The notes under the pieces were generated by a model. That model had not been told where the DNA came from. It saw only the letters and a list, made by a program, of their open reading frames with translations, and did not search any database. Source: Chloroflexota bacterium (GTDB taxonomy: Bacteria > Chloroflexota > Limnocylindria > Limnocylindrales > CSP1-4). From it: a DNA stretch of 7,291 nucleotides. Every line of letters starts with the position of its first letter. Position 1 is the stretch's first letter. Below, in pieces: positions 6,241-7,291 of the stretch. The translations under genes and the position numbers were made by a program. Where the stretch lies: contig JAJYDP010000243.1 of the NCBI GenBank assembly GCA_021777365.1, forward strand, positions 1 through 7,291, written 5' to 3'.

Positions 6241-7291
6241 ATGCCCGCCCTGACCCCCGCCGGCGCGCGCCCCCGGATCCTGATCGTCACGCACTCCTAC
6301 TACGAGGAGGACCCCCGAGTCCGGCGGCAGGCGGAGGCGCTCGTCGCCGCGGGGCTGGCGGTCGACGTCCTGGGGCTGCGCAAGCCGGGCGCGTCCGCGC
6401 GCGAGCAGATCGAGGGCGTCCAGGTGCACCGGCTGCCGGTGCAGCGCCACCAGGGCGCCGGCATCGGGACCTACCTCGCCGAGTACGCGGAGTTCTTCGG
6501 CCGAGCCGCGGTGGCCGCCGTGCGGTTGCACGCCCGGCGTCACTACCGGCTGGCCCAGGTGGCCACGCTGCCGGATCCGCTCGTCTTCGCCATGGCCCCC
6601 CTGCGGCTCCATGGCGTCCCGGTGATGCTCGACCTGCACGAGGCGATGCCGGAGTTCTTCCGGAGCCGCTTCCCGGCGGCCTCGCACGGTATCGTGCGGG
6701 GCGGTCTGCTGGCGGCGGAGCGCGCGTCGATCACGTTCGCGTCTCACGTCCTGACCGTGAACGACGCCCTCGGGGACCGGCTGGTCGAGCTGGGGGTGTC
6801 TCGCTCGAAGGTCTCGGTGGTCCTGAACAGCCCGCGATCCGACCGGTTCGACCCGTCCGCCCATCCTCGCCGGCCGTTCATGGCCGACGGGCGCCTTCGC
6901 CTCGTCTACGCGGGGGCGCTCACGCCGCTGTACCAGCTCGACGTCGTCGTACAGGCGGTGTCCCTGCTGGCGCGCGGTGCCGCCGCCGGCGCGGTCGGCG
7001 GCCCGGACGGCAGCGGCGGTCCAGATGGTGCCGGCGCGGCGCCGCTCGACGTGACGCTCGACCTGTACGGGCGAGGCGATGCCGAGGCGCTGCTGCGAGC
7101 CCTGGCCGAGGAACGAGGCATCGCCGACCGGGTCAGGTTCCACGGCCGGATCCCGGTCGAGGAGGTGGCCGCGCGGATCGCCGAGGCGGACGTCGGACTC
7201 GCCCCGACGCGCCGCGATGCGTTCACGGACTTCAGCCTCTCCACCAAGATCTTCGAGTACGCGGCGATGGGGAAACCGGTGGTCGCGTCGC
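6241..7291 (+). CDS. GT4-type glycosyltransferase, C-terminus cut by right edge
   Basis: The first 350 residues are visible, with no stop before the window ends. The N-terminal Rossmann domain begins RILIVTHSYYEEDPRVRRQA (12-31). It contains LPDPLVFAMAPLRLHGVPVM (110-129) and DLHEAMPEFF (131-140), typical of GT4 enzymes in cell-surface glycan clusters. The C-terminal donor-binding domain starts near LRLVYAGALTPLYQLD (219-234) and includes VTLDLYGRG (271-279), RVRFHGRIP (297-305) and STKIFEYAAMGKPVVAS (334-350). The last contains the second Glu (E339) of the EX7E region; the first is replaced by F331, as in relatives with a KxxEY form. The enzyme is probably a retaining transferase using a nucleotide sugar at the cytoplasmic membrane; donor and acceptor cannot be read. 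A Gly/Ala-rich insert lies at 246-268. The start is 9 bases after the ATPase stop, without a Shine-Dalgarno sequence, so it is in the same operon. Confidence 0.9.
   Translation, partial: MPALTPAGARPRILIVTHSYYEEDPRVRRQAEALVAAGLAVDVLGLRKPGASAREQIEGVQVHRLPVQRHQGAGIGTYLAEYAEFFGRAAVAAVRLHARRHYRLAQVATLPDPLVFAMAPLRLHGVPVMLDLHEAMPEFFRSRFPAASHGIVRGGLLAAERASITFASHVLTVNDALGDRLVELGVSRSKVSVVLNSPRSDRFDPSAHPRRPFMADGRLRLVYAGALTPLYQLDVVVQAVSLLARGAAAGAVGGPDGSGGPDGAGAAPLDVTLDLYGRGDAEALLRALAEERGIADRVRFHGRIPVEEVAARIAEADVGLAPTRRDAFTDFSLSTKIFEYAAMGKPVVAS
6997..7032 (+). repeat. Tandem hexapeptide repeat inside the glycosyltransferase gene
   Basis: Two adjacent 18-base units encode GGPDGS and GGPDGA (residues 253-264). 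The nucleotide units match at 12 of 18 positions. Four of the five codons encoding the shared residues differ at the third base: the first copy uses G/C endings, while the second uses GGT, CCA, GAT and GGT. The repeat sits in a Gly/Ala-rich linker between two strands of the donor-binding domain. Confidence 0.6.

Noticed and set aside
5281..7143. A 620-codon open frame on the minus strand opposite the ATPase and glycosyltransferase genes
   Set aside because: It crosses three well-supported plus-strand genes, is Arg/Gln/His-rich and shows no recognisable motif; it is a compositional shadow.

Overview
The window is GC-rich bacterial DNA. The codons of the accepted genes end almost always in G or C, and the genes are packed with short gaps. 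A large UPF0182 membrane protein, an ABC-type glycan exporter and this codon use would fit a high-GC lineage such as Chloroflexota or Actinomycetota. That placement is inference; there is no rRNA or marker gene here to fix it.

Layout, left to right. (1) Positions 1-220, minus strand: the first 73 codons of an unrecognised protein, cut by the left edge. (2) 318-1259, plus strand: a polysaccharide-deacetylase-like (NodB/CE4 fold) protein of the kind often found in surface-polysaccharide loci, divergent from gene 1. (3) 1315-4359, minus strand: a complete 1014-residue UPF0182 protein (seven membrane segments plus a large extracytoplasmic part), convergent with gene 2 across a 55-base gap. (4) 4499-5401, plus strand: an ABC-2 polysaccharide export permease (Wzm/TagG type), divergent from gene 3. 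(5) 5401-6231: its ATPase (Wzt/TagH type), whose ATG overlaps the permease stop by one base. (6) 6241 to the right edge: a GT4-type glycosyltransferase starting 9 bases after the ATPase stop, cut at residue 350.

Genes 4-6 form one tightly packed transcription unit. In the ABC-dependent pathway, cytoplasmic glycosyltransferases build a lipid-linked glycan, and a Wzm/Wzt transporter moves it across the membrane. The locus probably continues rightward with more glycosyltransferases. The deacetylase-like gene could modify the same glycan, but it is in a separate transcription unit. UPF0182 has no established function, and its link to glycan export here is positional only.

I found no tRNA, rRNA, CRISPR array, insertion sequence, phage or toxin-antitoxin gene. 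The non-coding stretches (221-317, 1260-1314, 4360-4498, 6232-6240) are all under 150 bases. No clearly new system is visible. The points most worth checking are the extensions of the UPF0182 protein, the altered metal-site and CxxC residues of the deacetylase-like protein, the Wzt without a glycan-binding domain, and the Gly-rich insert in the glycosyltransferase.
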